Shown: piece after piece, positions 1 through 11,742 of the stretch | How positions within the stretch are numbered: the first letter of the stretch is position 1 | How the letters are laid out: each line of letters begins with the position of its first letter | From: Hybos culiciformis | Lineage: Eukaryota; Arthropoda; Insecta; Diptera; Hybotidae | Length of the DNA stretch: 64,000 nt | NCBI GenBank assembly: GCA_964007475.1 | Contig: OZ023275.1 | Location: forward strand, 1,364,001-1,428,000 | Reading direction: 5' to 3' | Made by a program: the position numbers and the translations under genes | Notes under the pieces: generated by a model | Seen by the model: only the letters and a program-made list of their open reading frames with translations | The model's database searches: none | Told to the model about the DNA's origin: nothing

Positions 1-1062
1 AGGTTTGATTTAAACCACACTACAAAGTGGATAGGATTTGGAGGATCTTATTCTGGATCTTTAGCCGTATGGCTTAGAATGAAATTTCCTCATATAATAA
101 ATGGTGCAATAGCTTCAAGTTCGCCAATATTGGCAAAAGCTGACTTTCATGAATACTTAGAGGCAGTTGCAAAAATTCTTTCTTTAAATTCATATAAATG
201 TGTTGAGTCGATGCAAAAGGCTTTTAAACAGGTACAAAAATTGTTGACTCGGTACATATTTAAAAAAAAAAGTTAAAATTTTTTGTTTAAACTTTTACAG
301 ATTGAAGCCTTAGTTGAATCTAAAGAAAATAGTAAAGTATTAAATGATAAATTCAAATTATGTGATCCAATTCAAAATTCGCTGGATAATTCTTGGGATA
401 TTTCAATTTTTTTTGAACACCTAACAAATTATATTGGAAGCATTGTTCAATATAACAATGTCAATAGTCCACACTCGATTCTTTCAATTGATGACGCTTG
501 CACAGTAATGAATAATGATGATATCAAATTAGAAATCGACAGATTAGCCACTTTAATTAAAACTATTATGGAAAGCAGCAAGCAAACATGTTTTAATTAC
601 AAATACGATAAATATTTGGAAAAATTAAAAGTAACTGCATGGGATTCAGCAGTAGCTAAGGGACAACGTCAATGGTTGTATCAAACTTGTCATGAACTTG
701 GTTTTTATAGAACATCAACGAATAAAACCGATATTTTTGGACACCGATTTCCATTGAACTTTTTCACAAAGAGGTGTGATGATATTTTTGGTCCAGTTTG
801 GAAGTTGAATAAGGGAGTAGAAAGAACAAATCTTTATTATGGAGGTTTGAGCACAGAAGCAACAAATGTTTTACACGTTGTTAACGGAAATGATCCTTGG
901 CAAATATTGACCAAACCCGAAGGAGATCAAGATATTCTGCTGATTGAAGGAACAGCACACTGTGCTGATGTTTATGAACCCAGATCCGAGGATTCTGAAG
1001 AATTAGTTGAAGGTAGAAAAAAAATTTTGTCTTACATTGAAGATTTAATAAAAATTGAATAA
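1..1062 (+). CDS. S28 serine carboxypeptidase gene 1 (5' end missing)
   Basis: This is the C-terminal two thirds of a peptidase of family S28, the thymus-specific serine protease / prolylcarboxypeptidase group, which removes residues or short peptides next to proline or basic sites in lysosomes or outside the cell. Exons are 1-231 and 301-1062, with a 69-base GT-AG intron in phase 0. The reading frame is open at base 1, so the signal peptide and N-terminal part lie outside the window. The triad is complete: nucleophile in GGSYSGS (near base 49), Asp in NGNDPW (near 892) and His in GTAHCADVY (near 960). The SKS-domain motif RQWLYQTCHELGF is present. It is closest to gene 2 downstream. Family assignment is secure; the substrate is unknown. 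Confidence 0.92.
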
Positions 1063-2471
1063 ATATTATTAAAAACACCATATAAAATATGTTTTACTTT
1101 TTTTTTTTTGGGAAATGATGGTATTCAATTAATTTTTCTTATAGACAAAATAGACTTTAGTTTTGTGACCTTTTTTTTAACATAAGAATTATGTTTTATT
1201 AATATACATAATTATTTTGATTGATCGTCATGGCATTGACGATGTATTATCATTATCTTACAGTTTGTTCAGAGGTTCAATTCCCATTTCAGTCTGGAAT
1301 TTAATTCAATAAAAGTTAATAATTTTTCAAATTTCTAAAAATTACAACAACAAAAAATTATATAATATATAATTGATAAAAAAAATTAATTCAACTTGAT
1401 TCTTTTGGTGTAAAAATAAAAATTATGAGCCTAAAATTTAGCAACAAACATTTATTTTTGGTGACGAAATGAACTTTCTAACTTCAAAAACTTAGTTATC
1501 TAAAGTCATTTCTGAATTTATTGCCTCATTTAAATTTGAGTTTTCGGAAAGTTATATTACATGCATTAATACTGTGTGAATAATTTAAATTTTCAATAAG
1601 TCAATAAGAAGCAAAAATATTAATGTCATTTACGTTTAGTACAAAGCAATATAATATGTCTGGATCTTGAAATTAACAAAATGTAATTAATGATCATCTC
1701 ACATTTCATTTAAAGAAATATTCGCAATAATAAATTATATATAGTATATATATAGGTACATAATATATATTAAATAAAGAAATTCTAATTAATGTTGGCT
1801 CAATTAAATTAACATTATTTTAATTAACAAATTGTCATTTATACCTACAATAATACTAACTACGCGCATTTAAAATTTTTTTTTTTTTTTTTAAATAAAA
1901 AAGCGTTTTTCGTAAGAATTTAAAATTTCTCTTAGGAATTGTGTTTTTTTTTTCTCGTTTTTAATTATAATCAAGTTAAAATTAAAATAATTTTTATTAT
2001 TTATGAAAAATAAACAAGTTAATAAAAATTTTAAAAATTATTTTTAATCAATAAGGTCAGGTCAAGTTGTTTTCAGTTTTTCTTAATTTTTCATAATATC
2101 TATTATATTCACAGAATTATTCTGGATATATGAATATGAAAATTTGCATATATATGTAATCTTTAATTTTGACAAGTAAAAAATAAAAGGTTATTTTACG
2201 CATGATCTATTTATATAAATTTTAATAAACATTTCATTATTTAGAATTTTTTTTTATTAAAATAAATTATTCAGATGAAAATAGATATACCTTAATACTT
2301 TACCTATGAATTTTTCCTATAGCCCAGTATGCACCTCCTTGTCCGCGTTAAATCTCTATGGGCATCGTGTTAATTTTAACAATGTTTGTATTATTTTACA
2401 CGGATGATTAACATTTTTGTTATGGAGGTCTAGACTTATAGTCAACAAAAAATATTTACAATATCTTAAAC
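1063..2471. other. Gene-free spacer between S28 genes 1 and 2, left part
   Basis: AT-rich DNA with A/T runs and no coding frame that I can support. The 3' end of gene 1 presumably lies in the first 100 bases. Confidence 0.6.
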
Positions 2472-3028
2472 CAGAGATTCCCTACCTGGGGTCCATGGAC
2501 CCCTTGGGGGTACGTTAACCAATTCTGAGAGGTACGTGGAATTGTTCGTATTGAAAAAAATATATGTATATCCTTTTTACGGCTTACACACAATTTCAAA
2601 ATCTAATTTTCTTTCCAAAATTTTGTGAATTGTGTAAGTATAATTGTGTATATTTTAAATAAGTATATTAAAACTCATAACGAAATCTTCAAAAAAAATG
2701 TTGATGGTATCATTCCTCCAACTTTTAATGTCGATAATTGGATTAGAAACGCCTTCACAATTTTATTAGACAAGATTGTTGACACTGATAATGATAACGC
2801 AAAAGATGAACCCATTGACTTGAGAAATAACATGAAAACTCGCAGTGATTTGAAACAATGATGCTGGATCAATGTTGGTGCTAACAAAGCGAGGCGTATC
2901 TAATCACAACGTGCGTTAAATTTTTTTATTCCGTTTGTTATAACCTGTATGCACTCTTTTTTAGGGGTACGTAAAGATTCAAATCATTATCAAGGGGTAC
3001 AAATATTTCAAAAGGTTGGGAACCATTG
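2472..3028. mobile_element. hAT-type DNA transposon remnant with 8-bp target duplication
   Basis: The ends are imperfect inverted repeats: CAGAGATTCCCTACCT on the left and, read inward from the right, CAATGGTTCCCAACCT (12 of 16 identical). Both match the CAG-N-GGTTCCCAACCT style of hAT ends. A perfect 8-bp direct repeat TCTTAAAC flanks the element (2464-2471 and 3029-3036), which is the hAT target-site length. Just inside each end is a 'ggggta' stretch (GGGGGTACG left, GGGGTAC right). At 557 bp it is far too short for an active element and is a deleted copy. It lies between S28 genes 1 and 2. Confidence 0.85.
2625..2861 (+). pseudogene. Fragment of a hAT (ZBED5/SCAND3-like) transposase
   Basis: A short open frame inside the hAT element contains FNVDNWIRNAF followed by an acidic segment and DLRNNMKTRSDLKQ. 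From memory this resembles the 'DWVRNPF ... L..D..LK' part of domesticated and active hAT transposases of the ZBED5/FAM200/SCAND3 type. The catalytic core and the zinc finger are absent and the frame stops after about 78 codons, so this is a decayed fragment. The family call rests on motif resemblance only. Confidence 0.45.
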
Positions 3029-3701
3029 TCTTAAACTGTCAATCGAATTATTCAGAAAAGAAAAAAAAAATGTCCTATATTGAAAGTTTATTGAATTTAA
3101 CATAAAATGTATAATTTATTGTATAATTCTTAAGAACATCTGTAATCAAAATATTAAATTCATTTTAATTTGTAATATGTTTTTTTTTTTAGGCAATAAT
3201 ATAACTTTTTTCTTTCATTATATACTAAGTTTTCTATTTCATGATTATACAAGTGGTTCTTTTGCCAATGACAATTTCATATTAAAACTTAATTTATTCA
3301 CATTATTAAATTATAATTTATTATTAAATATACCTACATAAAATTATTATATAATATTATCATTAAATTTAAAATTAAGCAAAATCGAAAAACAAACTTA
3401 AATTTAAAATAGATGAAGTCGTTAAGAATCTTAACAAATTCTATAGAAATTCATTAAAAAAGTATATATAATAACTTCACATTATTTATTAGGAAGACAA
3501 CGAGAGGATTTGATCCATATAGAATTATTGGTATACATGATAAATGAAGTGATTAAATTTATTAATAATTTTTTTCGCACAAATAAATTTGTTTACATGA
3601 AAGTAATAGATAATGTTTTTGTATAAAAAGAAAGCTTTTATATTTTAAGATTTTATTATTATTATTTAGTTTCAGTGCAAAAGTCAAAAGAATAAGACAT
3701 A
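3029..3701. other. Upstream region of S28 gene 2
   Basis: AT-rich sequence without a supported gene. It ends in the presumed promoter and 5' untranslated region of gene 2. Confidence 0.5.
3637..3676 (+). promoter_or_regulatory. Possible core promoter of S28 gene 2
   Basis: A TTATATTT box at 3637-3644 lies about 30 bases before TCAGT (3672-3676), the arthropod initiator consensus, which itself is 26 bases before the start codon. TCAGT recurs just upstream of genes 3 (6872-6876) and 4 (9176-9180). In DNA this AT-rich a TATA match is weak evidence, so the call depends mainly on the recurrence of TCAGT. Confidence 0.3.
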
Positions 3702-5223
3702 ATGATGAAGGAAATAAGTTTTTTAATATTTTTATTTTATTTGAGTACTGCTTATTCGGGCAATATTGTTTTTGGTAATAATGGTTTTTTCTTGGGAAAA
3801 CCAAGTAAGGATACTTCAAGTATTGAATCTCCAACTGAAAACTTTTTCGATCAAGTTTATGATCATTTTTATTATGGAGGCACAGAGTACTGGAAACAAC
3901 GTTATTATGTGAACGATAAGTATTATGAGATTGGTGGTCCAGTTTTTATTATGGTCATTGGCAAAGATGCTTCAAATTGGGCAATGGAAGGTGCTTGGAT
4001 TGAATATGCGAAAAAATTTAAAGCTCTTTGTTTCGTTTTGGAACATCGATATTATGGTAAAAGTCATGCTAAAGAAGATTTATCAACTAAGAACTTATTT
4101 TTCAATACAATTGAATCTGGACTGGCTGATGTAACATCATTTAAAGTTCTGATGACAGAAAAATACAATTTAAGTGACAAAACAAAGTGGATAGCATTTG
4201 GAGGATCTTATTCTGGGTCTTTGGCTGCATGGCTCAGAATCAAATATCCCCATATAATTGATGGTGCAATAAGCTCAAGTGCCCCAATAATGGCAAAAGC
4301 TGATTTTAATGAATATTTTGAAATGGTTACAAGAGCTCTGGCTCAAAATTCGTACAAATGTGTTGAATCGATACAGAAGGCTTTTAAACAGGTATAAAAT
4401 TTTAAATATTTCGATAAATAAAAGAGTATTATTTTCGTTTTTAATTTATTAGGTCGAAGCCTTAATCCAATCTAAAGAAAAAAGTAAAGTATTGGATGAT
4501 AAATTTAAATTATGTGATCCAATAGAAAATTCATTGGAAAACTCATTAGATATTTCAAATTTCTTCAATCATTTAGCAAATTATATTGGAAACGTTGTTC
4601 AATACAACAATGTTAATAGTCCTCGGTCAATTCTTTCAATAAATGATGCTTGCACAATAATGAATGATGAAACAATCAAATCAGAAATTGACAGATTAGC
4701 AACTTTGGTCAACACCATTTCGGAAAAGAAAAAACGAACATGCTTTGAATACAAATACGATAAAATGGTCGAAGAATTAAAGTTAACTTCTTGGGACTCT
4801 AAAGCGTCTAAAGGATCACGACAATGGTTATACCAAACTTGTCATGAACTCGGGTTTTATAGAACATCTACAAATAAAACTGATATATTTGGCGACAGAC
4901 TTCCATTAAACTTTTTCACTAAAAAATGTGAAGATGTTTTTGGGCCAGTTTGGCATGTTACAAAGGGAGTAGATAGAACCAATCTTTATTATGGAGGTTT
5001 AGGCACAAAGACTACAAATGTTTTATATATCGTAAACGGAAATGACCCATGGAAAACCTTAACACAACCCACAGAGTCCATAGATAGCAATGAAATTTTG
5101 GTAATTGAAGGAACAGCCCATTGCGCTGATGTTTATGAACCCAGTTCGGAGGACTCTGCCGAGTTAGTGGAAGCCAGGCAAAGAATTATTTCTTATATTG
5201 AAATTTTATTAAATTCGGAATAA
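3702..5223 (+). CDS. S28 serine carboxypeptidase gene 2 (complete, active-site intact)
   Basis: Complete S28 peptidase of 486 residues, the usual family length. Exons are 3702-4391 and 4453-5223, split by a 61-base phase-0 intron after AFKQ, the same site as in the other four genes. Residues 1-19 form a hydrophobic signal peptide, so the product should be secreted or sent to lysosomes. Visible motifs are EHRYYGKS (near residue 114), the nucleophile Ser169 in GGSYSGS, the SKS motif RQWLYQTCHELGF, Asp428 in NGNDPW and His453 in GTAHCADVY. The catalytic set is complete and the enzyme is predicted to be active. Two ATGs are adjacent at the start; the first is used here. AATAAA lies at 5248-5253. 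It is the best reference copy for judging the altered genes downstream. Confidence 0.95.
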
Positions 5224-6894
5224 AATTATCTAATTTGTAAATATTTTAATAAATGAAAGAAATATATATTATTACCTACTATATTCGAAAAAAAATTTTA
5301 CCAGTATTATTTATTTTTATCTTGAATACTAACAGCTTAATAAACTAATGGAACAGCTACAAGCCAAGAAGTTGATAAGAGAAGTAGATTAAAACTTTAA
5401 AATTGTTTTGTAAATAAATGTTGTTATCATAATCAAGGTTTCTAATTGCTCAATGTTACTTACTTATATTTGAAAACAAATACTTATTTTTACTTAAATA
5501 AGTTTCCAGAATGCACAACATACCTACAATCATAATACAGTTCTTCAAACAGAGTCATACTGTACTATGAGTAACATAATATGAACAATATCATCACATA
5601 TTATGGGCATCTTAAAATTAACGAAACAGAAATATACGCGTTAAGGTTTCAATTAAATAATAAATAATAAAATTTAATTAAAACATACCAATTAATTAAT
5701 TTTTAAATGTTCAAATGAAAGCTTGTCTACACTTTTTTTTTTGTCAAGTAGCGTTTGACCTAATGCTTATTCATCATTTTGTGCATACATTTTTTAAGAT
5801 ATTAATATTTTTATTTCATTATTTATTATTAAGAAAAATAGGATAGGATACAAATTCAAATTAAAGATATATAAGTGAACTTGATTCAAATTTTAAATTA
5901 TTACTAAATTTTACTTTATTAAAGCCTATATTATAAAATGCATGTTTATTAAATTTAAATGATACCATTTAAATGATTCAATTCGTAAAGAGCACAATGA
6001 TTAGCAGATAAACTTTAACTTCTTTAAACGATAGCTTTGGTGTTTTAGTAGACATTTCAAACTTTTGAAACAAATACAAATTAAACAAAATTTATTAATT
6101 TTAGATTCCTTTGACCACATAATCTCGTTTTTTTTTTTTTATTTATAAATTGCAAATTTTATTTCTATTTTAGTTAGGAAAGGAAAAATTATTTTAAAGA
6201 ATAAAGAATAAATATAATTTCTTTCAATTGTTTGTTTGAAAAATCATATATTATACATAAAACTAACACTAAATATCTATTGAGATATATTCATATTCCA
6301 CTCAAAAATATCCTGGTTAAAGGATACAGAATATTGTGTTAATTAATTATTATCTCACATAGAAGCTTCTTTGTAATTTAAATGAAAATTTATTGAACGA
6401 AATTTAAAAAAAAATATTAAATCTTTGTTAACCAAGAAACCTCAAAATTAATCCAATTAAAGACAAAGCAGTGATTATAGTCGATGCTGTAATTAATAAT
6501 TTTTATATTAATATATATATTATCTAGGATCACAATTGTAAATACACTTTTATTTTTTTTTAATTCATCCTTAGATCAATTGTCATTTGTCATATTGAAA
6601 ATGTAAAATTCAGAAAATATTGAAAAATGCAACACATACTACCAAGAATACGATTACTCAATAAATAAATTAATAACAACTTTGAAAACTGCTATCTAAC
6701 TGCATGCATAAATACGTACCTACATTATTATATTTTATAAATAGAATTTTCTTCGTAAAAAACAAACTTTTATATTATATATATTTCTCATTAATTTTTT
6801 ATTTTGTTTTTGAAAACAAATTTCTATTTTAATTGCAAAGTATTTCAATAACAAAAAATGAAAAATTAAATTCAGTGAAATACGGTCTATATTC
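5224..6894. other. Spacer between S28 genes 2 and 3
   Basis: AT-rich, no gene seen. From about 6365 onward it belongs to the tandem duplication and is repeated before gene 4. Confidence 0.6.
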
Positions 6895-8539
6895 ATGTTA
6901 AGATATCGAAATCACAAAAAAATGAAAATTAATATTAAATATTATTTCTTTTTGATATTTTTATTCCATAATGTTAATTCAAGGAAACCATTTTCAATTA
7001 AGAATGGATTTTCCTTAGGAAAACCTAGTAAGGACTTATCAATATCTACAGACATTTTCAACGAACATTATTTCGAACAGAAGCAAGATCATTTTGACTA
7101 CAGAAACAATGATGTTTGGAATCAACGTTACTATGTTAATGAAAAATTTTATAAACCTGGTGGCCCAGTATTTCTAATGCTTATTGGTGATGAGGCATCT
7201 AGCTGGATTTCGAAAGGTGCTTGGATTGAATATGCAAAGAGATTTAATGCTCTCTGTTTTGTTTTGGAATCTCGATATTTTGGTAAAAGTCGTCCAAAAG
7301 AAGATTTGTCTACAGAAAATCTGGAAAGAATATCAGTAGAATTGAATTTGGGTGATTTAATATCATTTAGAATTGCTATGTCTAAAAAATTTAATTTAAA
7401 TTCTAATAAAAAATGGGTATCTTTTGGAGGATCGTTTTCGGGAACTCTGGCTGCCTGGGCTCGAATAAAATATCCGCATTTAATACACGGAGCCGTCGTT
7501 TCAAGCGCACCTATTGTCGCCATAGATGATTTTTATGAATATTATTATATGGTTGGAAACGCAATAAAGGAAAACTCACCCGAATGTTTAGATGCATTCG
7601 AAAAGGCCGTGCATCAGGTATAATATATTATTAGTGCTATAGAATGTTCTAGAGGAGACGTTTTTTTTCAAGACATTTCGATTAATTTTTAATTAAATGT
7701 TAGTGATTGTCATCTTTTCTCTGAGAAAAAAATATGAATAATAAACATATATGTACATATTTTTAATTATTAATATTTTATATTTCTAGAGCGAATTATT
7801 ATTAGAAAATAGATCTAAAGCAAAATCGTTTAACAGTAAATTCAAATTGTGTGATCCAATTGAAAATTCACTCCAGAACCGTAAGGATCTTTCCAGTTTC
7901 TATGAAATTTTGACAAACAATATTGGATATATTGTTCAATATAACAAAGTCAACAATCCACATGCCATACTTTCAATAAATGAACTTTGTTCAATAATGA
8001 CAGATAAGTCAATCGAAGTTGAAATTGATAGGCTAGCTAAATTAAATGATAAAATATTAGACTCCAATAAATTATCATGCTTCGATTATAAATATGAAAA
8101 AATGATTAAAAAATTAAAAGACATATCATGGGATTCGGATGTAGCTAATGGCGAGCGACAATGGTTAAAACTGTGTTGTTCTGAGGTTGGGTTCCATCAA
8201 ACAGCCAATAAAGGTGAAAAAGTTATTTCTTTTCCAATTAGTTATTTTAGAGAAAAATGTGAAGATGTTTTCGGTTCAAATTTCAATTCAACTATTGGTA
8301 TTCCCCGAACAAATCTTTTTTATGGAGGTCTAGATATAAAAGGAACAAACATTTTGCATGTTGTTAATGGTCTTGATCCATGGAGACCAATTTCAGAACC
8401 AAAAAATGAAAACGCCAAATTAATAATAAAAGGAACAGGACATTGTGCAGATATGTATGAGCCTAGAAAGGATGATTCAGCTTCATTGGTCGAAGCTAGA
8501 AATAAGATTGAATCATACATTGAACAATTATTATTATAA
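6895..8539 (+). CDS. S28 serine carboxypeptidase gene 3
   Basis: Complete S28 peptidase. Exons are 6895-7617 and 7790-8539, with a 172-base phase-0 intron at the family-wide site. The first ATG gives 490 residues, but the second in-frame ATG at 6922 puts the hydrophobic signal peptide (KINIKYYFFLIFLF) directly at the N-terminus and may be the real start. Nucleophile Ser lies in GGSFSGT (residue 180 from the first Met), Asp in NGLDPW and His in GTGHCADMY, so the triad is intact. The motif that reads EHRYYG in gene 2 is ESRYFG here, and YQTC of the SKS domain is KLCC, which suggests altered substrate choice. AATAAA is at 8556-8561. It is the duplicate partner of gene 4. Confidence 0.93.
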
Positions 8540-9198
8540 TATAATTGCTAGACAAAATAAATGTTTTTAATAAAAAGTTAATTAAAAATGTTTTCATTAA
8601 AATTTGAATCCGTCATATATAACGCATATAACTGCATATAACTGCTGGCCATGGGGCGAGTTTTGAAACCAAAGCTGTATTTTTAAACTTCTTTGTAATT
8701 TAAATGAAAATTTGTTGAACTAAATTTAAAAAAAATATTAAATCTAAAAATTAATCCAATTAAAGTCAAAGCAGTGATTAGTCGAGGCTGTAATTAATTA
8801 TTTTTATATTAATATAATTATTATCTAGGATCACAATAGTTAATACACTTTTATTTCTTTTTAATTAATCCTTAGATGAATTGTCATTTGTAATATTGAA
8901 AATGTAAAATTCAGAAAATATTGAAAAATGCAACACATACTACCAAGAATACGATTACTCAATAAATAAATTAATAACAACTTTGAAAGCTATCTAACTA
9001 TATGCATAAATACGTACCTACATTATTATATTTTATAAATATATATGTAGAATCTTCTTCGTAAAAATTATACTTTTATATAATATATTTCTCATTAATT
9101 TTTTATTTTGTTTTTGAAAACAAATTTATATTTTAATTGCAAAGTATTTCAATAACAAGAAATGAAAAATAAAATTCAGTAAAATACGGTCTGTATTC
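8540..9198. other. Spacer between S28 genes 3 and 4
   Basis: Junction of the tandem duplication. From about 8687 it is a copy of the DNA upstream of gene 3. No gene is seen. Confidence 0.6.
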
Positions 9199-10808
9199 AT
9201 GTTAAGATATCGAAATCACAAAAAAATGAAAATTAATATTAAATATTATTTCTTTTTCATATTTTTATTCCATAATGTTAATTCACGGATTTCAATCAAG
9301 AATGGATTTTCCTTAGGAAAGCCTAGTAGGGACTTATCATCTACAGACATTTTCAACGAACATTATTTTGAACAGAACCAAGATCATTTTAACTACAGAA
9401 ACAATGATGTTTGGAATCAACGTTACTATGTTAATGAAAAATTTTATAAACCTGGTGGCCCAGTATTTCTAATGCTTATTGGTGATGAGGCATCTAGCTG
9501 GATTTCGAAAGGTGCTTGGATTGAATATGCAAAGAGATTTAATGCTCTCTGTTTTGTTTTGGAATCTCGATATTTTGGTAAAAGTCGTCCAAAAGAAGAT
9601 TTGTCTACACAAAATCTGGGAAGAATATCAGTAGAAATGAATGTGGGTGATTTAACATCATTCAGAATAGCAATGGTTAGAAAATTTAATTTAAATTCTA
9701 AAACAAAATGGATAGCTTTTGGAGGATCGTTTTCGGGAACTGTGGCTGCCTGGGCTCGAATAAAATATCCGCATTTAATACAAGGAGCAGTCGTTTCAAG
9801 CGCACCTATAGTCGCCATAGATGATTTTGTTGAATATTATGATATGGTTGGAAACGCAATAAGGGAAAACTCACCCGAATGTTTAGATGCATTGGAAAAT
9901 GCCATGCAACAGGTATATATTAGTGTATAGAATGTTGTAGAGGAGACGTTTTTTCAATACATTTCGATTAATCTTTAATTATGCTTGTCATCTTTACTCT
10001 GGGAAAAAATATGAATAATAAACATGTATTTCTAATTATTAATATTTTATATTTCTAGATCGAATTATTATTAGGAAATCGATCTAAAGCAAAATCGTTG
10101 AACAGCAAATTCAAATTGTGTGATTCAATAGAAAATTCACTCCAAAACCATAAGGATCTTTCCAATTTCTATGAAATTTTGTCCAGCAATATTGGATATA
10201 TTGTGCAATATAACAAAGTCAACAATCCACATGCCATACTTTCAATAAATGAAGTTTGTGCAATAATGACAGATAAGTCAATCGAAGTTGAAATTGATAG
10301 GCTAGCTAAATTAAATGATAAAATATTAGATGACGATAAAGTATCATGCTTCGATTATAAATATGAGAAAATGATTAAAAAAATAAAAGATATATCATGG
10401 GATTCAGGTGTAGCTAATGGGGAGCGACAATGTTTCAAACTGTCTTGTTCTGAACTTGGTTTCCATCAAACATCCACAAAAGGTAAATCTGTTCTTTCCT
10501 TTCCAATAAGTTTTTTTAGAGAAAAATGCGAAGATGTTTTCGGTTTAAATTTCAATTCAACTATTGGTATTTCTCGTACAAATCTTTTTTACGGAGGCCT
10601 AGATATAAAAGGAACAAAAATTTTGCATGTTATTAATGGTCTTGATCCATGGAGAACAATTTCAGAACCACAAAATGAAAACGCCAAATTAATAATAAAA
10701 GGAACAGGACATTGTGCAGATATTTATGAGCCTAGAAAGGATGATTCAGCTTCATTGGTCGAAGCTAGAAATAAGATCGAATCATATATTGAACAATTAT
10801 TATTATAA
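9199..10808 (+). CDS. S28 serine carboxypeptidase gene 4
   Basis: Complete S28 peptidase and recent duplicate of gene 3. Exons are 9199-9912 and 10059-10808, with a 146-base phase-0 intron. There are 487 residues from the first ATG, and an alternative start at 9226 lies directly before the signal peptide. The triad is intact: Ser in GGSFSGT (residue 177 from the first Met), Asp in NGLDPW, His in GTGHCADIY. The first exon is nearly identical to gene 3 over residues 50-150, while the second exon shows more replacements. The normally conserved RQW of the SKS domain is RQC here and the following YQTC is KLSC. AATAAA lies at 10826-10831. It is predicted to be secreted and active, with the same caveat on specificity as gene 3. 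Confidence 0.93.
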
Positions 10809-11742
10809 TAAAATTTATAAAAAAAAATAAATGTTTTTTTATTTTAAAACATACATACCGCATATAACTGCATATAACTGCTGGGCATGGGGCGAGTTTT
10901 GAAACTAAGTCTTTATTTTTAAACTTTTTATTTAAATTGCAATTTCAAATTACATTTATTGAACTTTTCTTTTGATAATTATTGTTTACAACATGACGCT
11001 ATAACTATATTAAATATAAGTAAATACAAATATTTATTTATTGTATATTTCAAAAAATGCCGAAAATCTAACTTCCATTGCAAAAATGTAAAAAAAAAAA
11101 TATATATATAAACTCCAAACCTGGGAGCGGGAATCATTATACCCATCACCCACAGGAAACTTAATATTTATGGAAAGTTGTTTTAATTAAATGATCTCAA
11201 TTAATTCATAATTAAATGCTCAAAAAAAGGCTTCTTTGTACACATTTTTTTTGTTCTATCTATAGCACATCATTTTTAATTCAACTGATGTACATATTCT
11301 GATTCTACGTTCTACGATAATTTGTATATATGCATAAATTCGAACGTATGTTACTATATTAACATGCACAATATATGTATACACATATACCATGCATAGT
11401 ATACTATTATTTACAAAGAAATTGTATATTAGTTTACTATATTATTTTGATTAGAGTAAATTAAAATAAAAATTTAAATTTATACAAGTAAAAAGCTCGA
11501 TCCTTTTTTTTTGCAATTATGAAGAGAATAAAGAGAAAATTATTCGAAATTGACCTTTAATTCTAAAGAATTTGATAATATATATTTATTACATTTTTAA
11601 TTGAATAAATTATTAAGCTTCTTTTTTTTAATTTTATTAAGAAAAATAAATATAAATTATTAAGTTGAATTTGAAAATAATCCAGTGTTTTGCATTTAGT
11701 CGGACGCATAAGTTATAAAATAATAATTAGTATAACAAGAAA
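10809..11742. other. Spacer between S28 genes 4 and 5
   Basis: AT-rich, without a supported gene. The duplication ends near 10925. A TCCAGT at 11681-11686 could be the initiator of gene 5. Confidence 0.5.

Larger units (their letters stand above)
6365..10925 (+). repeat. Tandem segmental duplication carrying S28 genes 3 and 4
   Basis: Two head-to-tail units of about 2.3 kb: roughly 6365-8686 and 8687-10925. The homology covers not only the genes but also about 500 bases upstream (both begin with ttctttgtaatttaaatg) and the 3' flank (gcatataactgcatataact at about 8625 and again at about 10860, then a ggcgagttttgaaac block). Differences are small indels and scattered substitutions, so the event is much younger than the divergence from genes 1, 2 and 5. 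It looks like unequal crossing-over. Confidence 0.85.

Noticed and set aside
3622..3629. TATAAAAA as TATA box of S28 gene 2
   Set aside because: It is about 50 bases from the candidate initiator, too far; the box at 3637-3644 is better placed.
7149..7523. A 124-codon minus-strand frame, repeated at 9444-9818
   Set aside because: Antisense shadow of S28 exon 1; the repetition only reflects the tandem duplication.
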